Below the pieces are notes generated by a model, which was not told where the DNA came from, ran no database searches, and was given only the letters and a program-made list of their open reading frames with translations. The translations under genes and the position numbers were made by a program. A stretch of 64,000 bases of DNA, from NCBI GenBank assembly GCA_900239685.1, contig OENT01000065.1, forward strand, positions 186,001-250,000, in the 5' to 3' direction. Positions 24,709 through 39,150 of this stretch are shown here, in pieces (position 1 is the stretch's first letter; the number at the start of each line of letters is the position of its first letter). The stretch comes from Rotaria macrura. Its lineage: Eukaryota; Rotifera; Eurotatoria; Philodinida; Philodinidae.

Positions 24709-27700
24709 AGTTCTTTGATGTTCGAATAAAGTTGAACATGCTTTTAAGTCAACTCACTATCGCGATCAAGCGTATAAGAAGAAGAAAAACAATAAAAGAA
24801 CAGGCACCAATTTCATGTAATTATAGTCTTTTGACACGAATGTTTGTTTTATTCTTCGATAGAAGTAGGTGTTCTAAGCTTTCGACAACTATGTCTATTG
24901 AATTTTCAAGTGACATCTTAAAGAGACATTGATTAGAAAGAAAGAGAAAAGAACAAACTCGCATGTTTCGATTAATGACAGCTGATGCACATGGTTTGTA
25001 ATAATAAAAGGTAGAACACAGACTAAGTTTATCTTCTCCTCTATTCAGCCTCGCACCCTCCCTTCTTCTTACCTTATCACATGTATTCATATAAATGCAG
25101 TCTACAGTAACATAAAAAATAAACGAAGTGAGATGTAAACAATAAATGTATAAAAAAAGGAAAGTTGATAACATTAATAGGATGGGATCGATGATAAATG
25201 AAGTGTGTAGACATCTATGAATTGACAACAGATGATAAAAGCAAAGTATTCTTAATAAGGAATAAAACTTGTTTTACTATGTCATAAAAGCTAATTGATG
25301 GAAAGTGTGAATTGTGTTTTTTATCTGACAGTATATTTTGTTTATCACGATAATCTTGAAATTCTTAATCGAAATAGTAAAGTTAATTTTCAAAACATTT
25401 ATATAGTATTAAAATCTAATTGTATTTGAAAATAAATTGCAGTAAATAGGCAAATTATTCAAGTTGACGAATCTACGAAGATGTTCTTATGTTTAACTGG
25501 TGAATAGAGAAAAATTTTTTTCTTCTCATCCGTAGATCTCTATAAGAATACCAGTGGAAAAGCATAAAACTTCATTCTAATTCAATGCCTTTTCGTAAGC
25601 AATTATGATTTGACGTCACTTACAATCTACATTTGACATAATCAATCATTCATGAACAAAATATTCTCCTTGAATACAACTTTCAAGGCATCTTCAAACA
25701 CCTAAGAAAAAAATTTACATGCAAATGATTTTGAAATTTGACTTTGTCATCAAATTTTAATTAAAAATGAAAAAGACATAGTAAAATCGTATTTATTTTA
25801 TAAGAAAAAAATCATACTAATGAAATCATTATAGAGACTGATTCTGGTATCAACAGGCTCGACGAGTGGATATAATATTCGTTCGATTGATAAGTCATAT
25901 TGTACAATGACGCATCATTAGTTGAATCGAATCGAACGATTTTATATGAAGATTTATCCCGCGGTTTTCTGCCTTCGTTCTTTATTTTTTTCCGTTGAGA
26001 GTCAGATGATATAGATATCAGTAAAGCAAAATATAGAATTAATCAAAATCAATAACTGCTTTCTGTACGGATCAGCCACATGAGTTAGTCGTTTTTTCAG
26101 GACATTCAGCTGATCGGTCTCAATATGTTTTACATTTCTATCGAATACTATGGCAACGTGTTGATGATACGAAGATGTTAATTATTTTAGAGAATTAATC
26201 TATGATTTCCTATGAAAGAAATGAACTATTATAGAATATGTTCTTTTACAGTAGTATTAATTAGTTCCTTACATTCATACTGATCGAATTACGTTTTATT
26301 ACTTAAATTTGAAAGAGTTTTGAACTAGACTATAATATAATATAGAGATCTTTAGTATGCTTTTCAACTTGAATTAGAACCTTGTAATTTTGAGATAAAA
26401 GCAATTTCAATCAAATTTCTACTCGAAGACATTTGTCTACTCAAGTTGTTCTCTGCTAGATAATCTTGTATGTGAATGTCATTCTATTGCTAGCATGGAA
26501 AAGATTCGAATCATTAATCATATTTATACACCCTAAGTTAAGAAAGACAAGAAATCAGTGAGAATATAAAGTGCTGGAGAATAATTCTCTGGTATTCATA
26601 GTACATGGCCTAGAGATGAAAGTAGAATCAGAAACAGATGTTCATCAATATCCATAACACAATATAAGATACATGAATAAAGACATTCAACATTTAAAAG
26701 AAACATTAAAAATGCATCGAATCGTACATGTTAGATTTCATCGACACAATTGATTTGATTCTTGTAGTAAAACTTTCTTTAACAAATTGAGCTGTGACAT
26801 AAGTACAGAAGATGGGGTTTTAGAAAGTGAATAAAAACAATGTCAATGTGTGTGAAAACCTATCTACCAAAAAACATGCTAGAATTTTTAGAACTCATGA
26901 CACGTAAATCACATGAAATTGAACAAATGCCATCTGTAGATCTTGAATTAACGGTTCTAATAGATATTTCAAAAATTAAGATGCCGATTCTATATAATAA
27001 ATGATGTCTTTCGCAAGAAATTCTATTCGACATATATTTGGTATGTCAGATTCGATGCAAGTATATCTTCTCTTTTAAATAGTATAAACTGCATATTTCT
27101 ATTCTGTGCCTACCACAAAATAATCTCAAATAGACTCACATGCTTACTTTAAATCGGAATGATGCCTAGCAGATGTTATCTTTTAATGCATGTTTAAATT
27201 TACATAGAACGTTAATCTATGATTATGCCTTTATGATATAATAACAACATCAATTAATATAAATCCATTGATCTTCTTATAGATCAGTAATACGAATTTT
27301 TAATATATCGTTCTCTTAAAGTCAATGTCAGATCAACAGTAGACACAATGTTCCCGATCTAAAAAATTTCCTACGACTTTAAAAGATATCGTATTGTAAT
27401 TAAGATTAGAAACAATTTACCTATACTTGATCATTATCAGGCTTAAATTCCCTTAGATTTGTCAAGTACTGTTATCCGTTTACGTTGGAGCTTTTACATA
27501 AATCAATCTAATCACAAGTTTGATTACGGAGAAAAGCAGACATGTTTTCTAGACGACGAATCGATAATAGTTACCTTGACAGATCGTTTCATTTTCTTTG
27601 ATTTTGTTTTATGTATATTTTCTTGTTTAACGATCTGAAGCGAACAATTCTAAATATATGTAACATTCAAATAATAATATATCTCGGATGTAATGAGTTA

Positions 27701-30151
27701 TTGATAATATTGTTGTGTTTACTTGACGATGGAAGTCCGTCAACTGATTAATCGTTTTTGAGATTTGGCTTATTAACACTGTCTAAGCTTGAATGCGTTG
27801 TAAATAGTCGGAAAAGATTTCTAGTCGTTAGCTTGTTGCTCTGTAACGAATACGTTTACACTGTACTTCTCAACAGTTTCCTACAATGATTGCAATCAGG
27901 AGTAGCATCTAGAAAGTTAACTGTCGATTACAGACCTGAAGCTTATCATCAAAGAAAACCTATAAAACAATTGTTCATTATGATAGTCAAAAACGTTTAC
28001 GTTAGAATCTTGAACACTATTCAGAATATTAATTCATATGATGGACATAGACAAAATTCAAATGTCAAATGCCAAGTAATATAGAGAAGTTCTTCTCAGC
28101 AAACAGTTTTGTATATTTTTGACCTCGTCAAAAGATACTTGAATTCAATGAATAATCAAAATCCATCCTATGTAGCATCTTTTGAGTATATACAAGAGAC
28201 ATGTATTCCAATTAATTTCTTTTCTGTTCTGAACGTTTATTTTGCGTTCAATCGTGTAATGCATAAGAAAAAAAATAATAATAAGTGAACAGACATTTCA
28301 ATAATCAATAACTCATCAAAACAAAATTCCAATAAATGCTTACGATAGAATAAACATATATCGATTAGTGAAAGATTCACATTGCTAAGGGGTAGGTTGG
28401 CATTCTCAAATGAAAACAAAATACACTTAAATTTTTCACATTCAAACATCTAAATTGAAATTGATTTACTGAAAAAGAAACACTTATTTATATTGATCGT
28501 CCGAATGCGAACTGGCATGATTTATCAACATCATACTAGAAGAAAAACTACTGTTGAATGGATTCATATTTAATGAATTTGTAGGAACAATATGGTGGAG
28601 GTTGCATTAAAATTTTGAGAGTCCTTGAAAACTACTGAACTGAAGTATTGTCAACATTCATCATAAAACTACACCATCATCCAATTTTAATTGAATTGCA
28701 TGTAATACAATTAAGATTTCATCTTAAAATATATACATTTCAATAGATGATTCTGTCAAGTTTTTTGTTCTGCTAGAAATAATATATATACATGTATATG
28801 TGCATCAAGTTTTCGTTTTTTCATTTTCAAAATGTATCTGTCTTTACTCGTTCTTTTAAAAACATATGATGAACTTTATTCGACAACGACATGGCGCATA
28901 TGCCGTTGAACGATGTGAAATATCAAACTAAATGAATATAATAAAACTTGATTCAGTGCAAATTCAATATGATTAAGATTTTCTTGAACTCATTTTATCA
29001 TACAAGGTCATCTATTTTTATCACTTGTTGAATTTGAGACATGCACAGGATATTTTCATTCGATAAGACTTTATCTATAGCATCACGATAGAATACTAAA
29101 GACCACGAAAAGAACGTGATATTAATTTATTTAATTTTTATCGATTTTATTTGGGAAAAAAAAGGAGACAACGCACATTTAGGCAAAGAATATCATAAAA
29201 TTGAGAGCGAAGGAAGAAAAGGTAGGGGATCAATCAGTCAGTTAGCAGTATCCCGCACTAATAACAGACAACAGCATGAAGACAGAAGAGAAAGAAAACA
29301 AATAGGGAAAAAAAGCAAGCAGCCAAAGTGAAACAACAAGCAAACAAACAAAGAAAAAAAAAAGAAGACAAGAGAAATTGTTGCTTAAGACTGAAGAAGA
29401 GAAAGAAAGAAAGATTGAAACTATTCCTGTCGTATTGAAAAAAATCAAATAAGATTATGATTCATTTTAAAAAGATTATGATTCATTGTATCAAACTACT
29501 AGAGAGATAAAGAGACAGCCGGAAAAGAAAACGGGAAGGAGAGAAGAAGCATTAATGAAAGAAAGAAAAAGTGACAGAACAATAGATTGTTGTATGTTTG
29601 TTTCTTTAAATATTCGTTTGTTTTTTAATGATTATGATTGTATTAGACAGAAAAGAAAGAAAAAGAAATTCATCCTTATTTACAATGCAAAAGGGAAAAA
29701 TCAAAATCGAATCTTCTCTACACATATAGCTAAATAAATAGAGAAATGATAAACGTTCAAAATTCCAATCAATATTGTGTTTTCTTTTAATCAATCGTTC
29801 TTCTTCATTATTTTTCTCTTCTTATGTTGTCCCTATAAAATAATAATAAAGAAAGCAATTAATTTTTCATTTTAATCGTTTTTCTTTTCTCATCATGCAA
29901 AGATCTGAGGCATACATGCCAATGAAAGAATAAAAAAAATGGCATTATAAGCAAATGTTGCGCCCCCTTCCCCCCCTTTCGATTGAACAGAAAAAGAAAG
30001 AAAATTTTGCTCGTAAAGAAATATCACTTACACTCAGGCCAATTAGTTTCACTAAAGAAAAAATTACTTATAACGATCATTTAAAAAACACTGATAGAAC
30101 CGATATTCAACGATGAATAGTATTAGAGATTAAGTTTTTAAAAGTTACTTA
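24709..30151. other. Intergenic, 5.4 kb, no gene recognised
   Basis: No consistent exon chain is visible on either strand. The 29116-29560 part is purine-rich on the plus strand (GAAAGAAAG-type), giving Lys/Glu/Arg-rich chance frames. A C-rich patch lies at 29961-29980. The last part, 29.8-30.15 kb, is probably 3' flank of the intermediate filament gene. Confidence 0.5.
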
Positions 30152-33100
30152 CTAAGGTAAATTACGTGACGAGTCTGAACCAAAGACAATCTTTTGCGAA
30201 TGCGATGCACGTTCTTCACCTTGTTCATTAAATAATCGTGTTTCACATTCTGTGCCCATGCCCCATGAATCAAGTTTATCATTAACAACTTCTGATGGTG
30301 GTCGATGATGTGCATTTTGAGCACTTCGAGCAAAGATTTTCAGTTCAGTGCCATGTTTCATTATTAAACCGTAAGGTATTGTATAGGAAATTTCCGGTGT
30401 ACCTTCAACATGTCGTTTCAATGTCCAATTGGATACATCAACATCTTTGTCACTTGAACTATTTTCAAGTGTGATACATTTACCATCAGGTGTACAGTCT
30501 TCTGCAAAAGAATTCAAAAAAGAAACAAATGTATATTTAGATTCAATTTTTTTCTTTTCTTTAATTGTCGAAACGAAAAAAAGACTCATCAAACAAGTAA
30601 TGATTCCTTTTATATGTATTGAAAATGTTTGTTTATTTTAAGAATTCAATCTTGTTGTATGACATATTTGACAAAACCACTACAATTTAATGAAACTCTT
30701 ACGAGAGTCACTTGAATACAATGTCAACAACTTTACAAAACGGAAGATATTTTTCATCGAGATAGTCAATAGTAGATTACTTTAGGTTTTCATTCTATGA
30801 TTTTAATAAAATAAAGCAAGTAATTATTTTACATACAATCCAACTGTCTACATCGGTGGTTTATGAAATCATATAATAAACTTCTCATTGTCAACACAAC
30901 AAATCAAAACTGAATAATATGAAAAGAAAGACATACATTTCATGTAAACATTCAATGAGGAAAGATATTGATGGAAAGAGCATAGAATAAATAATAATTA
31001 TAACATAAAGAAAATTTGCACCTATGTAAATTTGAATGTCTAAACTTAGATATTCAAATAGTCTCATGAAGTGTGTATTCGTTTTAGGAATGTTGTTAAC
31101 CAGCTGTTTTCATGTGAAAGATGTAAATAAAAAAACATGAAGCCTGAAATTGATCGCTTACAGCTAGTGCATGGAGGATTTTGGAAAAAGAAAAGGAGAA
31201 GAGAGAGAGAGAGAGAACGAAAGAAAGATCAAGTAACCTATATAAATGTCGAATTTTACAAATCCTTGGTTAAGAACATTCTTTAACTTTTGATCAATAG
31301 AATTTGATATGGTACAAATGTGTGCAGTATAGCATTGAGATTAAGAAATGAAATATCTGAATAAAAAAGGATTTAAGAATTCTTTGGCATTTAGAGAATA
31401 GATCCAGGAGAGTATTAAGATCGAAGAATGAAATATTGATGTGTGTTGAAAATGATCTTAGTTCATTGTTGGAAGTTTTGTATATTTTTAATGAAAAAAA
31501 AAAAAGTTCGAATTTCGACGAAAAAAGGAATAATTGTGTTGCATTAAAATATGACTAGTTTTGATGTTGTGTAGCAACGAATAAGATTCAACATACTTTA
31601 GTCTTCGTTAGTATTCAAAACGTAAAATTTAAATTCAATACGTACTTATAGCAATAGGACCTTTTTTAATTTTTTTATTGAAAACTTTTCCAAGTTCACT
31701 ACCGAACGATGGTGGTGCTGGTTCAGGTGGTAAAATTTGTTCTACTGTTTGTTGTGTTAGTCGATTTGCTTCGCTATCTAACAATCGTCGATAGACATTT
31801 ATTTCAGATTCAAGAGTTATATTGCTAGAAACAAAATCAAGATTCAAAATATTTGAATAAATATGTTTTTCGTCCTATCAAAAGTTCACCTTCGTAAAAT
31901 TGTATCTATTTCACCAGTTAATTGTTGGATACGTTCTTGTGCAAGTGCTAAATCTTTATTAATTGAATCATTAGCATCTGCACGTTGATCACGTACATAG
32001 CTATATTCTTCTTCTAATTTAGATAGACGTTCTTGTAATTCCTTATATTTTTCCTTTTCATTAATTAAAAGTTTTTGTGCATCAGTTAAATCAAATTTAG
32101 CCGCTTTTATTTGTTCATTTATTTTCATTAATTCATCTTGTCGTGATTGTAATGGTAGAAGTTTCTTAGCATCATTTTGTATTTCCTCTATTTTCACATT
32201 ATAATATTCTTCCATTTCTTTACGTTGTGCTGCATGTAAAGCTTCAAAGTCTCGACGTATATCACGTATAGCTTTTTCTAATTCTTGTCTGTAAAATAGT
32301 TGAGTGTCAATACCATTAGTTGGTTTTAATTGTTCGAATTCACTGTAAATAAAAATAAAATCATGAAAATAATATTATTTATACAAGAAAAACATTGCTA
32401 GAAAATTTATTCATTACTTAAGTAAATGTGAATGAATATCATTAAGAAACGGTATTTCTTCTCGAAGCGTTTGAACTTGTAAATCTAATTTTATTCTATC
32501 GATTGTTGCCTTATATGATTGATCATTAAGTTGATCAATCTCATTAAGATATTGTTCACGTTGATTAAGTAAATTTTTTAATTGATCTTCAACTTGCTTG
32601 TAGGATTTTTGTAAAGCAGCTAATTCAGCACATGAATGTTCAAATTCTAGTTTTAATTGTTCCCGTTTCTCTTCTTGACGATCATTCCAAGCTGTTTCAT
32701 CATTAATTAATGAACGATAATTATCAATCGTATAATGTGAACGACGTAAACGTGTTTGCAAATCAGCTTCGTCAATCATACTGTCATTAACTTCTTGACG
32801 AAGATGATCTAGTGGTGCTGAATATTGTGCTATAATTGCTTGAGATGCTGCACCCCATGCTTTTGTTATATCTTCAAGTTGACCGGTTAATTTAGCATTT
32901 TTATTTTCAAGAGTTTTAACACGATCGAGATAACCTTAAGAAAAAACAATAACAACAACAGAGTTATGGATTGTTTGTTGTTTATGGCGTTCCTTGTTCT
33001 TTTTATTTCTTACCTCGAAAACGATCATTTAAGTCTGATAATTCTTGTTTTTCACGTTGATGTTGTACACGTAAATTATCAGTGACCATAGCATTTTTCG

Positions 33101-33428
33101 ATTGATTTAATAATGCAAACGATGAACTATCGCTTTGACCTTGTCGTTGCATACCTGATAATGGTGATGTATCTCGAAGGTTTGGGCGACTACGTGTGCC
33201 CGATTCTATCGTGACAGAACGTGTCGATGTTTTTACTATATCACCAACACCGGACGACATTGGACTATTGGTTGAAACAGATATTGATGATGATGATGAT
33301 GATGATAATGGAGGAGGAACAGTTGTATTGTTATTGGTAGAAGGAGAAATTGAATTATTCAAAGATGAAGAACTAAGAATAGGATTTGTTGCCGGATCAA
33401 TTTGAGAAAATCCAGATGATGTCGTCGA
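30152..33428 (-). CDS. Cytoplasmic intermediate filament protein with lamin tail domain (start exon not found)
   Basis: Five exons: 33428-33014, 32934-32418, 32342-31890, 31824-31646 and 30501-30152. They encode 637 residues from the first visible exon, in closed phase. The Ser/Thr/Asn-rich head (about 1-120) contains TRSVTIESGTRSRP. The coiled-coil rod runs about 125-484. It opens with the helix-initiation motif LSDLNDRFRGYLDRVKTLE and ends with the termination motif EINVYRRLLDSEANRL. A rod near 360 residues matches the long coil-1B form of lamins and protostome filaments, not the shorter vertebrate cytoplasmic form. A basic patch NKKIKKGPIAI precedes a lamin tail domain (about 522-630: DCTPDGKCITLEN, SNWTLKRHVEG, DSWGMG, GEERASHSQK). 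There is no CaaX box, so it is cytoplasmic rather than a nuclear lamin. The first exon starts after a clear polypyrimidine AG with no ATG, so a start lies upstream (see 39151-40789) or at an internal Met (residue 57). Confidence 0.88.
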
Positions 33429-33480
33429 CTGAAAAAAATAATGAAAGAAAAAACGTACATACATGTATATTTATAGATAA

Positions 33481-33481
33481 A

Positions 33482-33516
<35 letters not shown>
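33481..33516. repeat. AT microsatellite
   Basis: TA dinucleotide run of about 35 bp, 55 bp upstream of the filament head exon. Confidence 0.95.
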
Positions 33517-33581
33517 GTTGATTAAGTAAAATTAATAAGTAACATGTTATGAAGATGACGAGACGTAACGCCTTAAAACAA

Positions 33582-33610
33582 GCGTCGTCGTCGTCATCGT
33601 CATCGTCGTT
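33582..33610. repeat. CGT/CAT trinucleotide repeat
   Basis: Imperfect run of GTC with two ATC variants, non-coding in this context. Confidence 0.9.
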
Positions 33611-34039
33611 GCACTACATTTATATGAACAACAACAATAATCACCGTAATAAACTTATAATTAATATTTCTTTTTATATAAATGTTCGAAAGAAAAGTAA
33701 GAAAGAGTAAAGGCATGAATATCTTCAACATTGCTCGAATAGTTCTTATTTTTCATGAGAATACATATTATACAAGTTTTGTCTATGAGTAACAAAAAAG
33801 AGAAAAAAAAGTGAAATGGGAACATGACGAAAGTGCCTGGTGAATATTAATATATGTATATGGCACCAGCAGAAGGAATAAACTTACTAGAAATGATAAA
33901 TATGACAGAATGAGTATATATACAAACCGCAAAAAAGAGAAGACTAAGAAGAAGAAAAATAAAATAAAATAAAGAAATTGACACCTGAGTACATAAAATA
34001 TCATCTTTGATCCCTAATTCAATATCGATCTTTACTATT

Positions 34040-34062
34040 CTACTACTACTACTACTACTACA
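34040..34062. repeat. TAC trinucleotide repeat
   Basis: Seven to eight TAC units within the long non-coding stretch. Confidence 0.9.
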
Positions 34063-35305
34063 ACCGCCACCGCAACGATGACGACAACGAAAACAACAAC
34101 ATATAAACCGCAGAATAAAAACTAGATTGATCCTGAAGTTAAACGTTTGCGTGTTCCTTCGTCAAGCTATATCTGATTGACATCGTCTTCGATTAGTTTT
34201 CCTTATCACTATAATTATTATCACCATGAATGTCGCAGAGATTTATTTTTTTTCTATCTATCGATTAATCGATGTCTGTTTTTACATGTCTAATTATTTG
34301 ACATCCTACATCTATCAAATAAACCCTCAAGCACAGGTTGTTTTCTCAATACATAATGGACAAAGACCTTTATTTTATTTTGCTCTTTCACAAACATACA
34401 TACACATGTGGAAACGATGATGACAAGTAGTAAACAATTATTACTCAAATCAGAAGCCTATAAGTACCTAATAACACGAAATGTTAGACACACACATACA
34501 CACGTTACTAGTACCAGATGAGCAAACGATGTTGCGTTTTTTTCTCATCATACACCCTATATATATGTGAACAACAAGCTCCTTTTCCGGCACACTAGAG
34601 GAAAAAAAATTTTATCGTAAAAGAAAAAGAGAGACAGGGAGAAAAGGGGGAGAGAGACAGAGACAGAGACGAAGAAGAAAAAGCATTAAGAAAGCAAAGT
34701 CAAATACGTAGAACATGCTTCGAAGTGACGACGACGAGAAGAAGAAGACGAAAGGATTATCATTAGGCGTCGCTTCCGCTAAGCTCGCATGCAAATAATT
34801 GTATGAATGGACGATGCATAGTAAAAAAAAAATGAATTGATTGAAAGTTGAAACCGAGTTTTTTTCGTCTTATACTTTCAGAAAAAAATCTAAACTCAGT
34901 ATTAACAAGGTTAAAACATTAATCTTCTACGTGTTTTGATACAAGATATGGCATTTTAATTTTAATAAAAACAACTAATATATTTGCAGTAGGAAAATAC
35001 TAAGAAAGTTTATCTAATTAGTATCGTTTCATTCTGTACATAATGTTTCCTTTTATTTTTCAACTAGCGATCACCGAACTGCAGTGTAAAAAGGAACAGT
35101 ACCCACGCAGAATCATCAACATCGTTTCTATCAATATTAATCTCGTTTTTTGATAGTGTATTTCAATATTATGTCTCTCACAGGTTGACGATCTTATTTT
35201 TCTTTCGTGTCCAAAAATTAAAAAAAAACAAAAAAAAGATCCAGGAAAATGAGAAGATTGTTATTGTGCGATTTGGTTTCAACGAACCATGATTGAAATA
35301 TATGC

Positions 35306-35308
<3 letters not shown>

Positions 35309-35338
<30 letters not shown>
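35309..35338. repeat. TA microsatellite
   Basis: TA run of about 30 bp within the long non-coding stretch. Confidence 0.95.
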
Positions 35339-35341
<3 letters not shown>

Positions 35342-38120
35342 AAAAGATGTTTATTTTTATCGTGTTACAATGAAAACGCGTAGAAAAAGAAAATTACGAT
35401 CGTTCAAATACTGCTGTTCTTTTCTTTATCAATTCTTGTTTCCCAAGGACAGACTTCACGAAACAACATCGGAAAAAATTTCTATCATTCTAGCAATTGT
35501 CTGTTTATTGACAGAAAATTCTCAGCTGGAACATATGAATATATTTTTGATAGACAAATGACAACTTCTTCTATACTAATCATATTGACATGCATATGTG
35601 AATATGCAATATATTTATGATTGCAACATTTCAATAATCAATTGTGTTTGATTAAAAAAAAACATATCATTTATTTGACACATAAATATGAAAAAACGAA
35701 ACTCTACCTGAACACTCTATTGAGGTATTGATTATCAACACAACAAAAAAAATACAAAAAATAACGAAGTATTCGTCGTCCTATTCGTATGAAACTAATT
35801 GAATGAGATCTATTGGATTTAATGTATTATATACATATATATATATATACACGTATATGTGGATGATCTGTCTGTCTGCTCATTTTTGTCTGACGGATGA
35901 TCCTTATGAAAACATCTACATTGTACATTAAACCGCCCACCATTTGTTTTCGTTCTCTTTCTTATTTATTAAATCCGGTCATTTTCTTGCATGTTCTTTA
36001 TTGGATATTGCAAAATATTGTCATGTTTAATTTTAAGAACATAATGCTATTAGTAAAATGGCGAACACGAAAAGAGAATAACAAAGGTAATAACAGTGCG
36101 ATGCAAAGTGAAAAAAGGATTCAAGAAAAACTTTGTTATGAACATAAATGAAGATTATACACACCGACCCTTTTCGATAAGAACTAAAGAAATAGTTTGT
36201 TTTTACATGTTTGCTTACTTCTTACACTTGTCGTTGTGTTGATGTGAGTCGTTTATTAATTGAAAGTAGACAGACTCAAATGTTCTCGTTTTCGTTTTAT
36301 ATCCTGTTGTTTATATTTTCTATAGAACACACCATCAAGGTGAAGTCTTTTTACTCGTGCGCTTATTTTATATCATAATTCCTCTATGTCAATAAGAGAA
36401 ACAAAACACACAGAGATGGAGAGAGAGAGAGAGTGAAACAATGGATGTTGATGAAGAGAGAGAAGAACGAGAAAAGAATAGAAAACTTGTGGTGAAAAAT
36501 ATATTTGCAAAACCGCAGCAAACCAATAGATAGAAAAAATATCAACGAAGTTCTTTTGTTATTGAAAAACAAAACATTTTTTTCTCGATGTTTTGCATAT
36601 TTCATGGTACGTTTATAATCAACAGTCAAAGGCTAATACTCTCATTTTATTTTTGGTCTATATGCAGCTTTTGCTCTTTTTCGATATATGATTCTGTGAC
36701 ATATCTTGTCTGTTTGTTCAGATGTGCGAAAAATCAAAGACAAATGTCGTCTCTATGTAAAAGATTATGTTATGTATTCATGTATTTGTTGAGGTTTTCA
36801 AGACTCACAATTGTGTATATTCTATCTTTCTTTGTAATAGATAAACATCTTGTTAAATAAAACAAAGATTTTGTGCACCTGCTTAAGTCGTATGTTAGGC
36901 AAATAGAAGGTATCTATGCTAGTAGAGAGTAAATATCACTTATGCTTCTTTTTACGTTCTTGTTGTCATGTCGATGGTGATGGCAACGTCGATCGAGGAT
37001 CAAGCCGATTGTTAATTACATCAAAAAATAGTTTACAAGTAAAGAACAAGTGTTCGCATGAGAAAACGATATGAAATAAGAGTAGCATCATTGTTTAACA
37101 AGGTCGTTAAAAAAAAATAATCTACACAGATATGCATAGATATACATGAATATAAATTCTAAAAAAAAAACGACTGTTCGTTTTATTGTCTTCAATGGAA
37201 TTCATTGTTGATAAATGCATTGCTCGAATTTCAAATAGTGACCATAACCGAGTGATGCTTATCTGAAAATTTTCGTTCTTACACTTACGCACAATAGTAG
37301 GTGTCATCATCGCCGTACTTTTATGTGTAGATCTTTTTCCTCTGTTAGTTTAGTCTACAATCATTAGTATTATTGTTTCATGCAATGACAGATCTCATTA
37401 ATTTTAAATTGACCTTGAAACAAGCAGCTCATCATCTACACTTGGACATGCACAACCACATTCTATTGTATTGGTCACTATCATTAACTTGTTTCACCAA
37501 CTAATCAATCAAACAACGAGACTTTAATAACACCCATTTTTCACAAAAAAAAAAAGAATTAAATCTTCATATATTATTATATTAATTCGATACATATTTA
37601 AAAAGAAAAATTTTTTCATCTAGCAATACGCAATGTCACTTTGCTTATTCTGATATCTATTTATCTTTCAACGCTTTCATCATGTCCTCCGTATTCGTAT
37701 CTTTTTATCATTAGTAACGGATGATAGTCTTCTTTTTACCATGTACACTTCGATCATTAAATCTTCTCTCAGTAATCTTCAATAAAATCAAAACGAGAAA
37801 AAAAAAGAACATTGATGTTGAATACTTAATAAATACAAATGTCCTCCAACTATCATCCCTTTTTCCACGCGTCAATGCACAGTAGGCCAAAGCCAATTTT
37901 TTCGGTCCCTACATATAGGTCAGTCCACGCCTACTCATCTTGACTCTCTTGTCGTCTATAGCTAAGAGCGATACATCATTTTACGTTTCAAATTTGAACA
38001 AGAATTTTCGTTTTATCGAAATATCCAAAAACAAATAGACTTTTCTTATTTGAATTATGTCGTCAATTGTACATAGAAAAAAGGTTTACGTAACCACACG
38101 ATGAAGCTGATCATCATTGT

Positions 38121-38127
38121 TACCACC

Positions 38128-38158
<31 letters not shown>

Positions 38159-38160
38159 CT
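38121..38160. repeat. ACC then ATC trinucleotide repeat
   Basis: Seven ACC units followed by six ATC units; the nearby short open frame is a product of the repeat rather than a gene. Confidence 0.9.
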
Positions 38161-38603
38161 ACCACCGCCCTTCTTGCCCATAGAGAAGCACGCAATACAT
38201 ATATACAGAATGGGGGCGCGATGAGTGACGTGTATAGATCGTCATCGCATTCGATATGTGCACGTTCTCGATCTTTCGTTGACCATAAATCTCATTAAAA
38301 GTACGTGAGAACAGACATATACATCTATGTATCAACTATAAGGGAAAAAATGACGGCAAGAATAAAAGAAGAATTTTACAATAAATATGCTCAATTTGTA
38401 CTTATATAAAAATAATGTAAGAAAGAAAGAAAAGAAGAAGAAGACGAAAATCGAAGTTTCAGTATTCATAAATCATGAAACTTCTATTGACTTAAGTCGG
38501 TAACATAAAATAAGAAGAAAAGAAGCAAATTATTGTATTGATTAGATCCTGTGAACATGAAGAATAAAAACACAACAACGGTAGAAGCCTTGTTCATATG
38601 TGT

Positions 38604-38655
<52 letters not shown>
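38604..38655. repeat. Compound CA/TA microsatellite
   Basis: About 11 CA units run directly into about 15 TA units, the longest simple repeat in the window. Confidence 0.95.
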
Positions 38656-38659
<4 letters not shown>

Positions 38660-39150
38660 AAAAGAGAAGACGTTCAAGTTTTAATTAACACAGACGATTA
38701 TCAATAAGAAAGCACATGACATAACCATTCAGATTTGATTACATGGTATTAATGAAGAGAACAATTGACGGATACTAGTGATCATTGACGTTTTGAATAT
38801 CTATATGCTTAAAAGATTAACATCCACTTTTAACATACTATAAGTACTAACGTGTACAATTTACAAAAGGCAGAAAAATAAGAAACTGAAGACTACTTAT
38901 GAGCACTTTTACTCTTAAGAATAATACTTTTCGCGCCTGTGGCATGTCAATTCATATGCTAAATCGCGTCAATCACTTTTCTTCATCATCTTTATTCTAC
39001 ATATTAACAAGTAAAGTAAATCATTCGAATGAATGAACGACGTAAACTCACTGAAGCTGAACCTTCATATTTTCTTTAGTACATATATGATCGATTGAAG
39101 ACAATAAACAGCAAATAAGAACAAGAACAAAAGAATCAAAACTAACTTAC

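Larger units (their letters stand above)
33429..39150. other. Long intron or promoter region upstream of the filament gene, microsatellite-rich
   Basis: This stretch separates the filament head exon from the Ser/Thr-rich exons on the same strand. It is crowded with simple repeats (listed separately) and polypurine tracts. Around 37860-37935 it becomes less AT-rich and contains TACATATAGG-type sequence, which could be an internal promoter. I found no convincing start exon, but a very short one could be missed by eye. Confidence 0.45.

Noticed and set aside
24732-24932. Plus-strand open frame after the TATA-like run at 24.69 kb, as a divergent partner of the cyclin gene
   Set aside because: Only 66 codons, with no following exon and chance-like composition.
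29116-29331. Lys/Glu-rich open frame
   Set aside because: It is produced by a purine-rich tract, has no splice context and no family resemblance.
33238-33405. Plus-strand Asp-rich frame opposite the filament head
   Set aside because: It is the antisense shadow of the Ser-rich head codons.
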